64,000 nt of DNA, taken from assembly GCF_029318685.1 (NCBI RefSeq), contig NZ_CP119677.1, positions 3,773,001 to 3,837,000 on the forward strand, in the 5' to 3' direction. Below the pieces are notes generated by a model. It had not been told where the DNA came from, searched no databases, and was given only the letters and a program-made list of their open reading frames with translations. The position numbers were made by a program, and so were the translations under genes. Source of the stretch: Ruminiclostridium papyrosolvens DSM 2782 (GTDB taxonomy: Bacteria > Bacillota > Clostridia > Acetivibrionales > DSM-1351). Below are positions 25,712 through 35,138 of the stretch, in pieces; within the stretch, counting starts at the first letter, position 1, and each line of letters begins with the position of its first letter.

Positions 25712-26395
25712 ATGGTGATTTATGTAACCAACCGTAATTTGTGCAGGGACGATTTTCTGAAAAGAATAGAGTATTTAGCCTCAGGCAAACCCCATGCCAT
25801 AATATTGAGGGAAAAGGATTTGAGTACTGAAGATTATCAGGCTCTGGCGGAAAAAGTCAAACCTATAACTGACTCCGCAGGAGTTCAGCTTATAGTCAAT
25901 AAATTTATTGAAACTGCAAAAAATTTGGGAATAGCCACAGTACATGTTTCCATGGGGGATTTAGTGAAATACCAAGATGCATTGCAATGCTTTTCCCAAG
26001 TTTGGGTTTCCGTACATTCGGCAAAGGAAGCACAAGAGGCATATAACTCGGGTGCTTCCGCCCTGATAGCCGGACATATCTATGAAACGGACTGCAAAAA
26101 GGATTTATCTCCAAGGGGATTGAATTTTTTAAGAGAGGTTTGCAGTTCTGTTTCCATTCCCGTTTTTGGAATCGGGGGTATTACTAGAGACAGAGTAAAA
26201 GAGGTAACTGAGGCAGGTGCAGAAGGTGTTTGCATAATGAGTGAAGCAATGACCAGCCTCTCCCCCTCCTCTCTTACGTCACAGATGCTATCTTTTACAC
26301 TTAAAGACTCCTGCTATACTGTCAATGATTACAATTATAATAAAAACAGCAGCAAATATCATAAGCCCCCTTTGCCAAAGCAATGTCACTTGTGA
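25712..26395 (+). CDS. ThiE/TenI-family protein
   Basis: 227 residues. The barrel matches thiamine-phosphate synthase/TenI: IILREKDLSTEDY, LIVNKF, VHVSMGDL, VSVHSAKEAQEAY and the phosphate loop FGIGGI near 152. ThiE usually has LIxxDxx in the pyrophosphate site where this has LIVNKF, so it may be a TenI-type thiazole tautomerase rather than ThiE. The last ~28 residues are low-complexity (Asn/Tyr/Lys-rich) and overlap the convergent membrane-protein gene by 108 bases, an unusual extension. Last gene of the thi operon. Confidence 0.8.
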   Translation: MVIYVTNRNLCRDDFLKRIEYLASGKPHAIILREKDLSTEDYQALAEKVKPITDSAGVQLIVNKFIETAKNLGIATVHVSMGDLVKYQDALQCFSQVWVSVHSAKEAQEAYNSGASALIAGHIYETDCKKDLSPRGLNFLREVCSSVSIPVFGIGGITRDRVKEVTEAGAEGVCIMSEAMTSLSPSSLTSQMLSFTLKDSCYTVNDYNYNKNSSKYHKPPLPKQCHL

Positions 26396-27259
26396 CAAAG
26401 TCAGGTTTGTAAGGTCCTCTAATAAGTGTAAAAATTTAACATTTACTATATTAGTGTCTCTTACCATAAACAGCATAAGAACGGCTGTGGCAATGTTAAA
26501 GCCTGCATTTGCGGCAGCCAAAGGTATGCTCCAATATGGATAAATTGTCTTCCATACCAGAATACCAAGACTTACAATCGCCAATAATACTATACCAACT
26601 GTATACGTAGACAATATTTCTGCATTGAGTATTGGCACAAATCCGCTGCCCTTCAGGGAAACACCTATAATTTCAGGTCGGAAGATTAATAGCGATGCAA
26701 ACAAAATTGTAAAAAATATTTCTACCGTTGTAGATACTCTTGATATTTTCTTTTTTCCATAGTCAGGTATAGCCTTCAAGTCTTCCAAAGTCCATTTTTT
26801 ATTTTTAAAAGGGCTATGGCCCTCATGTACTCCGCTTCTTTCCATAATTATAAATACCAATGTAACCCAGAAGGCTCCCTGCATAGCCCCGCCCATAGCC
26901 GCCGATATAACATCCGATACTATTTCCTGAGGTTTTTGTACATCTGAAAAATTAAACACCCCGGTAAATATAGCTATACATCCCAGAGTTATTGCAGCAA
27001 TACCTGTTACTAACTTTAACAGTTTTATATACTGGTTATAGACACCCGGGCCTATCAGGTATCTTTTTTGCGGATTATATTCAACCGCAAGTTTCGCAGG
27101 ATTACCCAACTTCTCCAGAACCTCCTTTATTTGAGCGTCCGATGCATCCTCCGTCAACATATCCTGAATATTAGACCGAAGCTCCTTGCTTACATCCTCA
27201 CGGATGTTTTCCGGCAGGTGTTGTGCAACAGCATATATATAACGGTCAATCATTTCCAT
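26288..27259 (-). CDS. HAAS-domain membrane protein
   Basis: 323 residues. The N-terminal ~70 residues (IDRYIYAVAQHLPENIREDV, LRSNIQDMLTE, VLEKLGNPAKLAVEY) form the helical HAAS domain found in proteins encoded next to PadR regulators; the remainder has about six TM segments. HAAS proteins are thought to signal membrane stress together with the adjacent PadR. Its start overlaps the padR stop by 14 bases. Its 3' end overlaps the convergent ThiE/TenI gene. Confidence 0.78.
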   Translation of the reverse strand: MEMIDRYIYAVAQHLPENIREDVSKELRSNIQDMLTEDASDAQIKEVLEKLGNPAKLAVEYNPQKRYLIGPGVYNQYIKLLKLVTGIAAITLGCIAIFTGVFNFSDVQKPQEIVSDVISAAMGGAMQGAFWVTLVFIIMERSGVHEGHSPFKNKKWTLEDLKAIPDYGKKKISRVSTTVEIFFTILFASLLIFRPEIIGVSLKGSGFVPILNAEILSTYTVGIVLLAIVSLGILVWKTIYPYWSIPLAAANAGFNIATAVLMLFMVRDTNIVNVKFLHLLEDLTNLTLSQVTLLWQRGLMIFAAVFIIIVIIDSIAGVFKCKR

Positions 27260-27602
27260 AATCTTTTTCCTCCTCTAATAAATTCTCCAAATTCCCGGAC
27301 AATGTTTTCCATTCCTCTTTAAGACACTGAAATACTTTTTTCCCTTCTTCACTAATTACATAGAATTTTCTCGGTCTGGCTTCGCTTGTATCCCAGTTGC
27401 TTACCAAAAGCTGCTGCTTTTCCAGTCTCCTCAATAAAGGATAAAGAGTGCCTGCATCAATAGGGTTATTTTTTTGCTCAAGCTTTTGTACTAGAGAGTA
27501 ACCATACTCAGGGTTAAATAGTTGGCTGAGTACCGATAGTATCAAGGTTCCTCTCTTTAGCTCCACAACCAGTGAACTTAGTATGTCATCTGTTGCTTCC
27601 AT
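27246..27602 (-). CDS. PadR-family transcriptional regulator
   Basis: 118 residues, winged helix: LKRGTLILSVLSQL, YGYSLVQKLEQ, the recognition region IDAGTLYPLLRRLEKQQLL and the wing ARPRKFYVISEEGKK are diagnostic of PadR. ATG at 27602 follows GAGGTG. It is co-transcribed with the HAAS protein, with translational overlap, behind a consensus promoter containing palindromes, suggesting autorepression. Confidence 0.9.
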   Translation of the reverse strand: MEATDDILSSLVVELKRGTLILSVLSQLFNPEYGYSLVQKLEQKNNPIDAGTLYPLLRRLEKQQLLVSNWDTSEARPRKFYVISEEGKKVFQCLKEEWKTLSGNLENLLEEEKDYGND

Positions 27603-27620
27603 TGTATCACCTCACTTATT

Positions 27621-27650
27621 ATTATACTGTACGTCATACAATATTGTCAA
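27621..27650 (-). promoter_or_regulatory. Consensus promoter of padR with operator-like palindromes
   Basis: Minus strand TTGACA (27650-27645), 18-base spacer, TATAAT (27626-27621): both boxes perfect. The spacer holds TGTA-CGTCA-TACA (27628-27640) and the palindrome ACAATATTGT (27638-27647), possible PadR sites. Confidence 0.75.
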
Positions 27651-27700
27651 TGTGTTATTATTACGTATTTTAAATTAATATCAAATCATGCATATAAAAA

Positions 27701-27729
27701 CTCCCGAGGTTAATAGTTAACCTCGGGAG
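27701..27729 (-). terminator. Intrinsic terminator of the BceAB-like operon
   Basis: CTCCCGAGGTTAA (27701-27713) pairs perfectly with 27717-27729 over a 3-base loop. TTTTTATATG follows on the minus strand. Confidence 0.88.
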
Positions 27730-27747
27730 CTATATTCATACGTTAAT

Positions 27748-29664
27748 TTACTGCGGAATACCTTTTAGAATCCGCTGTAAAAAGGAATTTGAATATGTTT
27801 TAACAAAACCGTTCTGAAGTATAAGCATTATAGCGGATATAATGATACAATACCCAACACTAAGCCATTTGTAATACCAATTAAATGATAAGAATACAAA
27901 ATAAATATAGAAGCTTGCAATAACGCCTCCTGTAAAAACCGGAAGCAAAAACATAAGTCCAAGTTTTTTATTAACAAGAGACCGAAACTCATCCTCCCTC
28001 ATTCCCATTTTATATAAACTCATGAATTTTCTTTCCTCGTCTTCAAATTCCAATTGCAATTTCAAATAAAGAATTATATTTGCAGAAGCCCAAAACAGAA
28101 GAAAAACAAAGGTTTCAACAAATATTAAGAAAATTGCTGATTGTTTTGCAAGATTATATTTTCCCAACCTTGAGGACATTTTGTAATACTTAGGCTCGAT
28201 TGTGGGATTAACTTTATACTGCTTTTGCTCCAGCTTGTCTAAAATATCGCCGGATTTTCTCCATTGTGCAAATTTAAACATCTTAACATTCCCCGCCTTA
28301 TAATTAAGAGAAGCTTTCTTAATTTGCATATAATCAGCATCATTAACAAGTATTGTAAAATCGGACAGAGCGTTATTATCACCAAATAGTATTCTTATAT
28401 CCTTCCCAGCAGTCTTTAATGGATAATCCCCATCATTACAGGGAATATTTATTACAGGTACCGATAGAAAAGAATGCTCATACCCGTCCTGTAAATCATA
28501 TTGGTACAACATCAAAAAATTTCCTTTTGCTACATGGTAGTCCGTTTTAAAAACTTCATTAACCTTTGAAGCAGATAATATGTTAAAAGCCCCTCTTAAT
28601 ACTTCAATTGACTTCTGCTGAGTTACCTTGGTATCTCCACTTTCAAATATTTCGCCAAGGTCATAATCAGATATTTTGTTCATACCGTAAATCTCAGCGT
28701 ATACCATATGATAAGGGGTATATATAACTGCATTTTCAAGCATGGACGGATATGTAACTGTACATAAGCCCATAAAAAAGATTGCAAATACAAACAGCCA
28801 TATCATAGTAAAAGTAACTTTTTTGGTTGAATGAAAACGGTATTTGAAATCTCCTAAAAACAGGCAATTTCTTATGTAAAAATTTTTAAACCTTTTACTT
28901 ACAAACAACACAATTACTTCGGCGTTGCATAAAATCAAATAGGTGGCTCCACAACAAACCAACATACTTATAAACCACATATTCCAAAGCTTGATATAAT
29001 TATTTACAAACATAAGCACTGCAGAAATAACCAAAATAGCTGTTCCAATGCCAAATACAATTTTAGATGACTTAGCTCCTTTATCAGCCTTATACCTCTC
29101 CTTTATCATATCAATTATTTGCATTTTAAGGGATTTGAGAATACTTATTAGTACAGTCACAATAAATATCCCACCGTAAAACAATATTGTTATCAAGTAT
29201 GCTTTGAAGCTTATTCCAAAGGTTACGTTTTTGATACCGATTACATGTATAATAAAGCTAAAAAAACCCATTGAAACCAGAGTTCCTGCAAGCAGTCCCG
29301 TTACAATGGAAATCAAAGCAATCATTCCATTTTCAAATAAAACATTTCTGAAAATTTCTTTGTCTGTCATTCCCAAAGTCATGAGTATACCGTAATCGTT
29401 TCTACGCAGCTTTTGGAAAGCACTGTGGGAATATGGCACAAACAGAGCCAGAAATATTGAAACCATAATACTTGGAGCAATAACATTGCTGGAAATCATG
29501 CTGATTTCTGATGTTGTGTCCATAAATGACTTGTTTGTGAATAATGCAGCAAAGCAGTAAAACAGTACAATGGAAAAGGTATTGCAAATAAAATAAAGCA
29601 AATAACGTTTATAGTTTGCGCGAAACATCTTTTTGGCTATGGAATTAAAATTCATCTGTATCAC
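27748..29664 (-). CDS. FtsX-like ABC transporter permease, BceB type
   Basis: 638 residues with ten predicted TM segments and a large extracellular region between TM7 and TM8 (about 310-500), the BceB layout. NSIAKKMFRANYKRYLLYF at the start and FSAMFxxLRRNDYGILMTLGM-like text are typical. These permeases, with their ATPase, give resistance to bacitracin-like peptides and sense them. The usual BceRS two-component genes are not adjacent. It overlaps the ATPase gene by 20 bases. Confidence 0.82.
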   Translation of the reverse strand: MIQMNFNSIAKKMFRANYKRYLLYFICNTFSIVLFYCFAALFTNKSFMDTTSEISMISSNVIAPSIMVSIFLALFVPYSHSAFQKLRRNDYGILMTLGMTDKEIFRNVLFENGMIALISIVTGLLAGTLVSMGFFSFIIHVIGIKNVTFGISFKAYLITILFYGGIFIVTVLISILKSLKMQIIDMIKERYKADKGAKSSKIVFGIGTAILVISAVLMFVNNYIKLWNMWFISMLVCCGATYLILCNAEVIVLFVSKRFKNFYIRNCLFLGDFKYRFHSTKKVTFTMIWLFVFAIFFMGLCTVTYPSMLENAVIYTPYHMVYAEIYGMNKISDYDLGEIFESGDTKVTQQKSIEVLRGAFNILSASKVNEVFKTDYHVAKGNFLMLYQYDLQDGYEHSFLSVPVINIPCNDGDYPLKTAGKDIRILFGDNNALSDFTILVNDADYMQIKKASLNYKAGNVKMFKFAQWRKSGDILDKLEQKQYKVNPTIEPKYYKMSSRLGKYNLAKQSAIFLIFVETFVFLLFWASANIILYLKLQLEFEDEERKFMSLYKMGMREDEFRSLVNKKLGLMFLLPVFTGGVIASFYIYFVFLSFNWYYKWLSVGYCIIISAIMLILQNGFVKTYSNSFLQRILKGIPQ

Positions 29665-30406
29665 CGCCGATTAAAGAAAGTACATCCAGAATTTCCTTAA
29701 AAAATTGCTTTCTGGACTCTTTTTTTGAAATCTCCGTTATTATCTTTCCGTCTTGCAACAGTATAACCCGGCTGCAATAACTTGCAGCCACTGAATCATG
29801 AGTTACCATTAGCACACTGGTTCCGCACTCTTGATTAACCTTATTGAGATATTGCATAACATCCTTTGATGACTTAGAATCCAGGTTTCCCGTAGGCTCA
29901 TCAGCGAGTATCACTTCCGGCTCATTTACAAGTGCCCTGCATATTGCAACTCTCTGCTTCTGTCCTCCTGAAATCTCGTATGTATTTTTGTCCAGAATAT
30001 CTGATATTCCCAGTAATTCTGAAAGCTTTTTCAGTTGAGCTTCTATCACAGCCGGCTCTTTTTTCTCCAGAATCATTGGCAGCATTATATTTTCCTTCAC
30101 AGAGAGGCTGTCAATCAGGTTAAAGTCCTGAAAAACCATTCCCATCTGTCTTCTGCGCAACAATGCCATCTCCGATTTATCCATATCTATGAATTTCCTG
30201 CCGCTAAACATCACTGTTCCGCCATCAGCCCGGTCTATGCCGCTGATTATATTCAAAAAGGTGGTTTTACCGCTTCCCGACGGCCCCATGATTGCAATCA
30301 TTTCGCCCTTGCATATACGCAAGTTTACACCGTTAAGAACTGTAATTCCACCTTTGTTTTTGAGTTTATAAGTTTTAGTAATATGTTGAATCTCCATAAT
30401 ATCCAT
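29645..30406 (-). CDS. ABC transporter ATP-binding protein, BceA/MacB type
   Basis: 253 residues. Walker A GPSGSGKTT (about 41-49), Q-loop VFQDFNLID, signature SGGQKQR (about 145), Walker B VILADEPTGNLD and the H-loop VMVTHD. The short spacing and NLIDSLSVKENIMLP region fit the MacB/BceA group that powers FtsX-like permeases. It is the first gene of a two-gene exporter unit that probably removes antimicrobial peptides from the membrane. Confidence 0.88.
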   Translation of the reverse strand: MDIMEIQHITKTYKLKNKGGITVLNGVNLRICKGEMIAIMGPSGSGKTTFLNIISGIDRADGGTVMFSGRKFIDMDKSEMALLRRRQMGMVFQDFNLIDSLSVKENIMLPMILEKKEPAVIEAQLKKLSELLGISDILDKNTYEISGGQKQRVAICRALVNEPEVILADEPTGNLDSKSSKDVMQYLNKVNQECGTSVLMVTHDSVAASYCSRVILLQDGKIITEISKKESRKQFFKEILDVLSLIGGDTDEF

Positions 30407-30493
30407 ATGGGTTTCATCCCTTTCAATCAGGCAAAATTTGATACATTATTTCCCATATGTTATCACTTTACAGGTTCTTTAGTCAATGTCGCT

Positions 30494-30864
30494 TCAAAGT
30501 AACATTTCATTGATACTGATGTTTGGATTGGTATAACGTCCCTTTTTTTCAGTACCTTTCCCAAATTGTATTGCCTTTGTGGGACAAAAATTTATACATG
30601 CCAGACACTGGTTACATTCCTTTCCCCACTTTGGTTTTTTATCTACTTTAATGCTTTTGCAGGTACACACCTTTTCACATATACCGCACCCATTACACTT
30701 GGAAATACAAATCCAATTATTTCACCGTCCTCAAGGTAATATTCAAATATTTCTGCTTCGCTGTTTACGGCAGAAGTTATGGATACTAATTTTGTGTCAT
30801 TTTGTTGTGCAATGCTTTTAGCAATATATAGTGAATTTCCTGTGCCCGAAAACCAAAATATCAT
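30494..30864 (-). pseudogene. Decayed EFR1-type flavodoxin-ferredoxin gene
   Basis: The first ~53 codons from ATG 30864 read MIFWFSGTGNSLYIAKSIAQ and GEIIGFVFP, the flavodoxin start of EFR1-family proteins. The frame then shifts, and the other frame continues with CNGCGICEKVC and CNQCLACINFCPTKAIQFG, a two-cluster ferredoxin end, to TGA at 30494. About 130-150 residues that normally link the two parts are missing. So an internal deletion with a frameshift has inactivated the gene. Confidence 0.75.
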
Positions 30865-31026
30865 ATTATCACCCTTTCAAACGATTATTTACGTTTATTC
30901 TCTCTATATTTCAGTCAATGTGTAACATGCCGTAAATCCCCAACATAATATATTAATAACCTATATTCTAACTGTATCACATTATGATACGAAATCATAT
31001 ACTTCTAAAATTAAGGATGATTTATC

Positions 31027-32346
31027 ATGAGTCTGTATGAAAATATATTAAATCGCAAAGAAAAAATAGCGGTAATAGGCCTCGGATATGTAGGATTACC
31101 TCTTGCTATCGCGTTTTCTAAAAGAGCCTCTGTCATAGGTTATGACATAAGTATTGATAAAATAGAGTTATACAAAAAAGGTATAGATCCAACCAAAGAA
31201 GTAGGAGACGATGGAATAAAAAACTCTGCTGTAGAATTTACGTCGGATGAAACACGACTTAAGGAAGCAGGCTTTTTAATTATCTCGGTACCTACACCTG
31301 TTAAATCAGACCATACTCCCAATCTGAATCCCGTAGAAATGGCAAGCCGCCTTGTAGGCAGAAATCTTGCCAAAGGGACAATTGTTGTATATGAGTCCAC
31401 TGTGTATCCCGGTGTCACCGAAGAAATCTGCATACCCATACTGGAGAAAGAATCTGGTATGAAATGCGGGGAAGATTTTAAAGTAGGCTATTCTCCCGAA
31501 AGAATAAACCCCGGAGATAAAACACACAGGCTTGAAAACATTATAAAAATTGTATCTGGCATAGACGAAGATGCACTTGATACAATAGCAAAGGTTTATG
31601 CAATGGTTATAAAAGCAGGCGTATACCCTGCTGAAACAATTAAAGTCGCGGAAGCGGCAAAGGTTATAGAAAACTCTCAACGAGATATTAATATTGCATT
31701 TATGAACGAAATCTCAATGGTTTTCAATAAAATGAACATTAATACTAAATCTGTGCTGGAAGCAGCGGGAACTAAATGGAATTTTCTGAAGTTTTCCCCC
31801 GGATTGGTGGGAGGGCACTGTATAGGTGTTGACCCTTACTATTTTACCTATAAGGCAGAACAGTTGGGATATCATTCTCAAATTATTCTCTCGGGCAGAA
31901 GAATTAATGATGTTATGGGAAAATATATTGTTGAGAATCTTATAAAAAACATGATTAGGGCTGATTTACCGGTCAGAAATTCCAAAGTCGCAATCCTTGG
32001 CTTTACTTTTAAAGAAAACTGTCCCGACACCCGCAATACAAGGGTTATAGATATAGTGGAAAGCCTCGGTGAATACGGAATTACACCCGTTGTTTCTGAC
32101 CCCGAAGCTGATGCTTTGGAAGCAATACAGGAGTATGGTATTGCTTTGACTCCTATTGAAGACATCAGAGATATGGATGCAGTAATATTGGCCGTTAGCC
32201 ATAACTCTTTTTTACAGCTGTCAAAAACTGATTTTGATAGGATGTTTAAGACTGATGTAAAAGAAAATAAAGTCATCGTGGACGTTAAAGGTGTATTAAG
32301 TATAAATGAGTTCGTTAATCCTGAGTATATTTATTGGAGTCTGTAA
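31027..32346 (+). CDS. UDP-N-acetylhexosamine 6-dehydrogenase (TviB/WbpO/WecC-like)
   Basis: 439 residues. NAD-binding GLGYVGLPLA near the N-terminus, VPTPV, YESTVYPGVTEE, SPERINPGD, catalytic LVGGHCIGVDPYY (Cys about 262) and a C-terminal GFTFKENCPDTRNTRV block. The PER-N-P-G-D and DPYYFTYKAEQ text fits dehydrogenases of UDP-GlcNAc or UDP-GalNAc rather than UDP-Glc. It would make a uronic-acid sugar for surface polysaccharide. Single gene with its own terminator; no glycosyltransferase neighbours. Confidence 0.85.
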   Translation: MSLYENILNRKEKIAVIGLGYVGLPLAIAFSKRASVIGYDISIDKIELYKKGIDPTKEVGDDGIKNSAVEFTSDETRLKEAGFLIISVPTPVKSDHTPNLNPVEMASRLVGRNLAKGTIVVYESTVYPGVTEEICIPILEKESGMKCGEDFKVGYSPERINPGDKTHRLENIIKIVSGIDEDALDTIAKVYAMVIKAGVYPAETIKVAEAAKVIENSQRDINIAFMNEISMVFNKMNINTKSVLEAAGTKWNFLKFSPGLVGGHCIGVDPYYFTYKAEQLGYHSQIILSGRRINDVMGKYIVENLIKNMIRADLPVRNSKVAILGFTFKENCPDTRNTRVIDIVESLGEYGITPVVSDPEADALEAIQEYGIALTPIEDIRDMDAVILAVSHNSFLQLSKTDFDRMFKTDVKENKVIVDVKGVLSINEFVNPEYIYWSL

Positions 32347-32363
32347 AATTTATTAACATCAAA

Positions 32364-32414
32364 GGGATTGTTACAAAATAGGAAGTTTTTCTGTTTTTGT
32401 GACAATCTTTTTTT
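32364..32414 (+). terminator. Terminator built from a short copy of the MITE-like repeat
   Basis: GATTGTTACAAAA (32366-32378) pairs with TTTTGTGACAATC (32395-32407), then T7. The segment 32364-32396 matches 28 of 33 positions of the repeat at 7323, and its right end matches the other terminus, so it looks like an internally deleted copy now acting as terminator for the dehydrogenase gene. Confidence 0.75.
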
Positions 32415-32604
32415 ATGCCGCTCACGTCACACTGTAAGCACTTTGTATTATATTTGTATATTTATGTAATATATGTTTGAAAATGTATGCCATGTAGAGT
32501 ATAATTGTAATAGTATTAAAAATATTTTTTTAAAAGTATTTTTTATAAGCAAACTGAACCTTGAAAAATGAATATTTACTAATCTACTTATAGGAGGTAT
32601 TTTT

Positions 32605-34458
32605 ATGAAAAAAAGTCGTTTGCTGATTTTATCAGCATTTTTTACACTCTTCACCCTGCTATTACCCATGACAAGTGTCGGGGCAACTATAGTGTACGGA
32701 GATCTGAATACTGACAGTTCAATAGATTCTATAGACTATTCCATTTTGAAGGGTTATCTTTTTGGCAGTATAACCATTTCAAATCCTACAGCAGCCGATG
32801 TAAACGGAGACGGCAATATAGATGCTATTGATTTATCGTTAATGAAGCAATATATTCTGCACATTATTACCAAGTTTCCTGCTGATAATAATACAAATCC
32901 CGAAGATAACACTCCTGCAGCTCAATTGATTGGAGATATGGTTTTCTCTGTTCCAAGTTGTACCTTCAGCAACCAAGTAACAGTAACATTGAGCTCAAAA
33001 ATTGCCAATTCTCAAATCCGCTATACTACCGACGGTAGTGTTCCTACCGCAAGTTCTCCTTTGTATAGCATTCCTTTAACCTTTACCAAGACAACACAGT
33101 TGAGAGCTCAATCCTTTGTAAACGGAGTTGTAAGCGGTAATATGGGTACTGCAGTATATGTTGCAAGTGCTATAAACACCAAGCATGACCTTCCTGTATT
33201 GATTCTTGACGCCTACGGTGGTGGGAAACCCGCTCGTGACTATAAAGATGTTGCAGTTATGCTGATGGAGCCCCAGAACAACGAAGCTTCATTATTACAA
33301 ACGCCCACAGTCGCCACTCGTGCAGGTTTTCATGTGCGTGGTCAGTCCTCAGCTAATTACGAAAAGACTCCCTATCGTCTTGAGTTGTGGGATAACAAAA
33401 ACGATGATGCCAAGTACTCTCTGCTAGGTATGCCGGGGGACGGCGATTGGGCATTGCTCTCACCTTTCCCTGATAAATCTCTGATAAGAAATGCTCTCGC
33501 TTATGAATTAGGGGCCAGTATGGGATTAAAATCACCAAGGTACAGATTTGTTGAAGTGTACCTGAATCTTGATAATCAACCCTTATCCTCCGCAGATTAC
33601 CAAGGTGTATATCTGTTAACAGAAACTTTGGAAATAGACAAGGATCGTGTCAATATCAAAAAGCTTAAGGAAAAGGATCTTACAGAGCCGAATATTACCG
33701 GAGGTTATCTGATGCAGTTCAACATGATGGCAACTGATGGGCCGTTAGTAAAAGGGTCGGGATGGAATGATCTTGAGATAACAGACCCAGACGATTTACT
33801 GCCTGAACAACTAACTTGGATAAGCAACTATATTCAGAAGGTGCACAATTCTATTCACAGTTCTAATCCTTCTGATACAACCAACGGATACCCTGCTTAC
33901 ATTGACGTTGATTCTTTTATTAATTATATTATTGGAAATGAAATTGCTCGTGAAGGCGACTCATATATGCGCAGTACTTACATATACAAGGATCGTGGTG
34001 CAAAGCTCGCCGCCGGACCTCTTTGGGATTATGATCTGGCCTACAACTGTGTAACAGGTATGATGGGGTCAACAAACTACATAGAAGGCTGGCAGTTCCA
34101 ACCAATGTTTGGTATGAGTTCAACATGCGACTGGTACTACAAGCTTATGCAGGACCCTACTTTTCAAAGCAAGATTAGTGCACGCTGGCAGGAATTGCGC
34201 AGCGGACCTCTTTCAGATGCACAGCTAAAAGCACTGGTTCAAAAGCTTACAACACCTTTAACAAACGGTGCTAAACGTAATTTCCAAAAGTGGAACAATC
34301 TAGGTACTAAAAATGTAGGTGGTTTCAGTACACAAACAACTCAAACCTGGGAAGAGCAAATATCAATTATACAGAACTTTCTTCTGCAAAGGGCAGCTTG
34401 GTTGGATAAATCAGGATGGAAACCAACTACTCGCACAAATCCCGGCTGGGGAGGTTAA
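32605..34458 (+). CDS. Dockerin-bearing CotH-kinase-family protein (cellulosomal)
   Basis: 617 residues. Signal peptide about 1-26; dockerin type I at about 32-92 with two Ca-binding repeats (GDLNTDSSIDSIDYSILKGY; ADVNGDGNIDAIDLSLMKQY); a chitobiase/hexosaminidase C-terminal-like beta-sandwich at about 112-185; then a CotH domain with RGQSSANYEKTPYRLEL, KSLIRNALAYELG, EDKD-like EIDKDRVNIKKL and the active-site segment AAGPLWDYDLAY. CotH proteins are atypical kinases of spore coats; in cellulolytic clostridia CotH-dockerin proteins join the cellulosome. Ends in a Gly-rich tail. Strong AGGAGGT site. Confidence 0.85.
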   Translation: MKKSRLLILSAFFTLFTLLLPMTSVGATIVYGDLNTDSSIDSIDYSILKGYLFGSITISNPTAADVNGDGNIDAIDLSLMKQYILHIITKFPADNNTNPEDNTPAAQLIGDMVFSVPSCTFSNQVTVTLSSKIANSQIRYTTDGSVPTASSPLYSIPLTFTKTTQLRAQSFVNGVVSGNMGTAVYVASAINTKHDLPVLILDAYGGGKPARDYKDVAVMLMEPQNNEASLLQTPTVATRAGFHVRGQSSANYEKTPYRLELWDNKNDDAKYSLLGMPGDGDWALLSPFPDKSLIRNALAYELGASMGLKSPRYRFVEVYLNLDNQPLSSADYQGVYLLTETLEIDKDRVNIKKLKEKDLTEPNITGGYLMQFNMMATDGPLVKGSGWNDLEITDPDDLLPEQLTWISNYIQKVHNSIHSSNPSDTTNGYPAYIDVDSFINYIIGNEIAREGDSYMRSTYIYKDRGAKLAAGPLWDYDLAYNCVTGMMGSTNYIEGWQFQPMFGMSSTCDWYYKLMQDPTFQSKISARWQELRSGPLSDAQLKALVQKLTTPLTNGAKRNFQKWNNLGTKNVGGFSTQTTQTWEEQISIIQNFLLQRAAWLDKSGWKPTTRTNPGWGG

Positions 34459-34472
34459 TCAAGATATATTAA

Positions 34473-34510
34473 AGGCATCAATCAAGGTTTTCTGATTGAT
34501 GCCTTTTTTT
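34473..34510 (+). terminator. Intrinsic terminator after the CotH gene
   Basis: AGGCATCAATCA (34473-34484) and TGATTGATGCCT (34493-34504) form a 12-bp stem, followed by T7. Confidence 0.88.
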
Positions 34511-34576
34511 ATCTCCGTTATTTTCTCTGAATTACCTGCAATTAAAATTTCATATTACTCATTTAAAAATTCTGAA

Positions 34577-35047
34577 TTAAAGAATATTTGGATTTATTCC
34601 TATATAGACGTCGATAATCATATCATCAAGAGTCAGTCCGGGCATGGGTTCATTTATCAGAACATTATACCCTACTGTTATCTGCTGCAAAGCATTTTCC
34701 TGGATAAATAAAAGCATTTCATTGTACGTCTTCTGCAAATCAGTCGGATTGCCTTTGTGTCTTGCATAAACTGCATTCGTCACCTTAAACAAAGGTTTAA
34801 ATACATAGTCACCCGATAGTTCCAATTCCTTATCCATAGGCACAAGTATTTCCATGTCCAGTACAGGTTCTTCGTTCTGCGTGTCAATTGAAAAAGTTAC
34901 CGTAACTATGGGCCCCGCCTGAGTTGCACCATTACTCTGAAGAAACTCTCCTATTTTCTCCATTTCATCGTCTAATTGTCTCTGAGTCATCTTTTTTCTA
35001 AGAGACAGAACATTTTCCATTATAAATTCTTTACCTGATTCCACCAT
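34577..35047 (-). CDS. Effector-binding-like protein (DUF5085-like)
   Basis: 156 residues from ATG at 35047 (MVESGKEFIMENVLSLRKKM); the frame is open upstream without a ribosome site. Text such as QRQLDDEMEKIGEFLQSNGA, PIVTVTFSID, DMEILVPMDKEL and the C-terminal DDMIIDVYIGI fits the GyrI-like/DUF5085 group of cytosolic ligand-binding-fold proteins in Firmicutes. No DNA-binding domain. It lies alone between two dockerin genes. Function unknown. Confidence 0.55.
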   Translation of the reverse strand: MVESGKEFIMENVLSLRKKMTQRQLDDEMEKIGEFLQSNGATQAGPIVTVTFSIDTQNEEPVLDMEILVPMDKELELSGDYVFKPLFKVTNAVYARHKGNPTDLQKTYNEMLLFIQENALQQITVGYNVLINEPMPGLTLDDMIIDVYIGINPNIL

Positions 35048-35138
35048 GAGTTTACATATTCCCCTATCTATGTATAATATTTGCAAACATCTGCAACCAA
35101 TATTATATATCATTATCAAATAGGTTACTATAGCTTTT

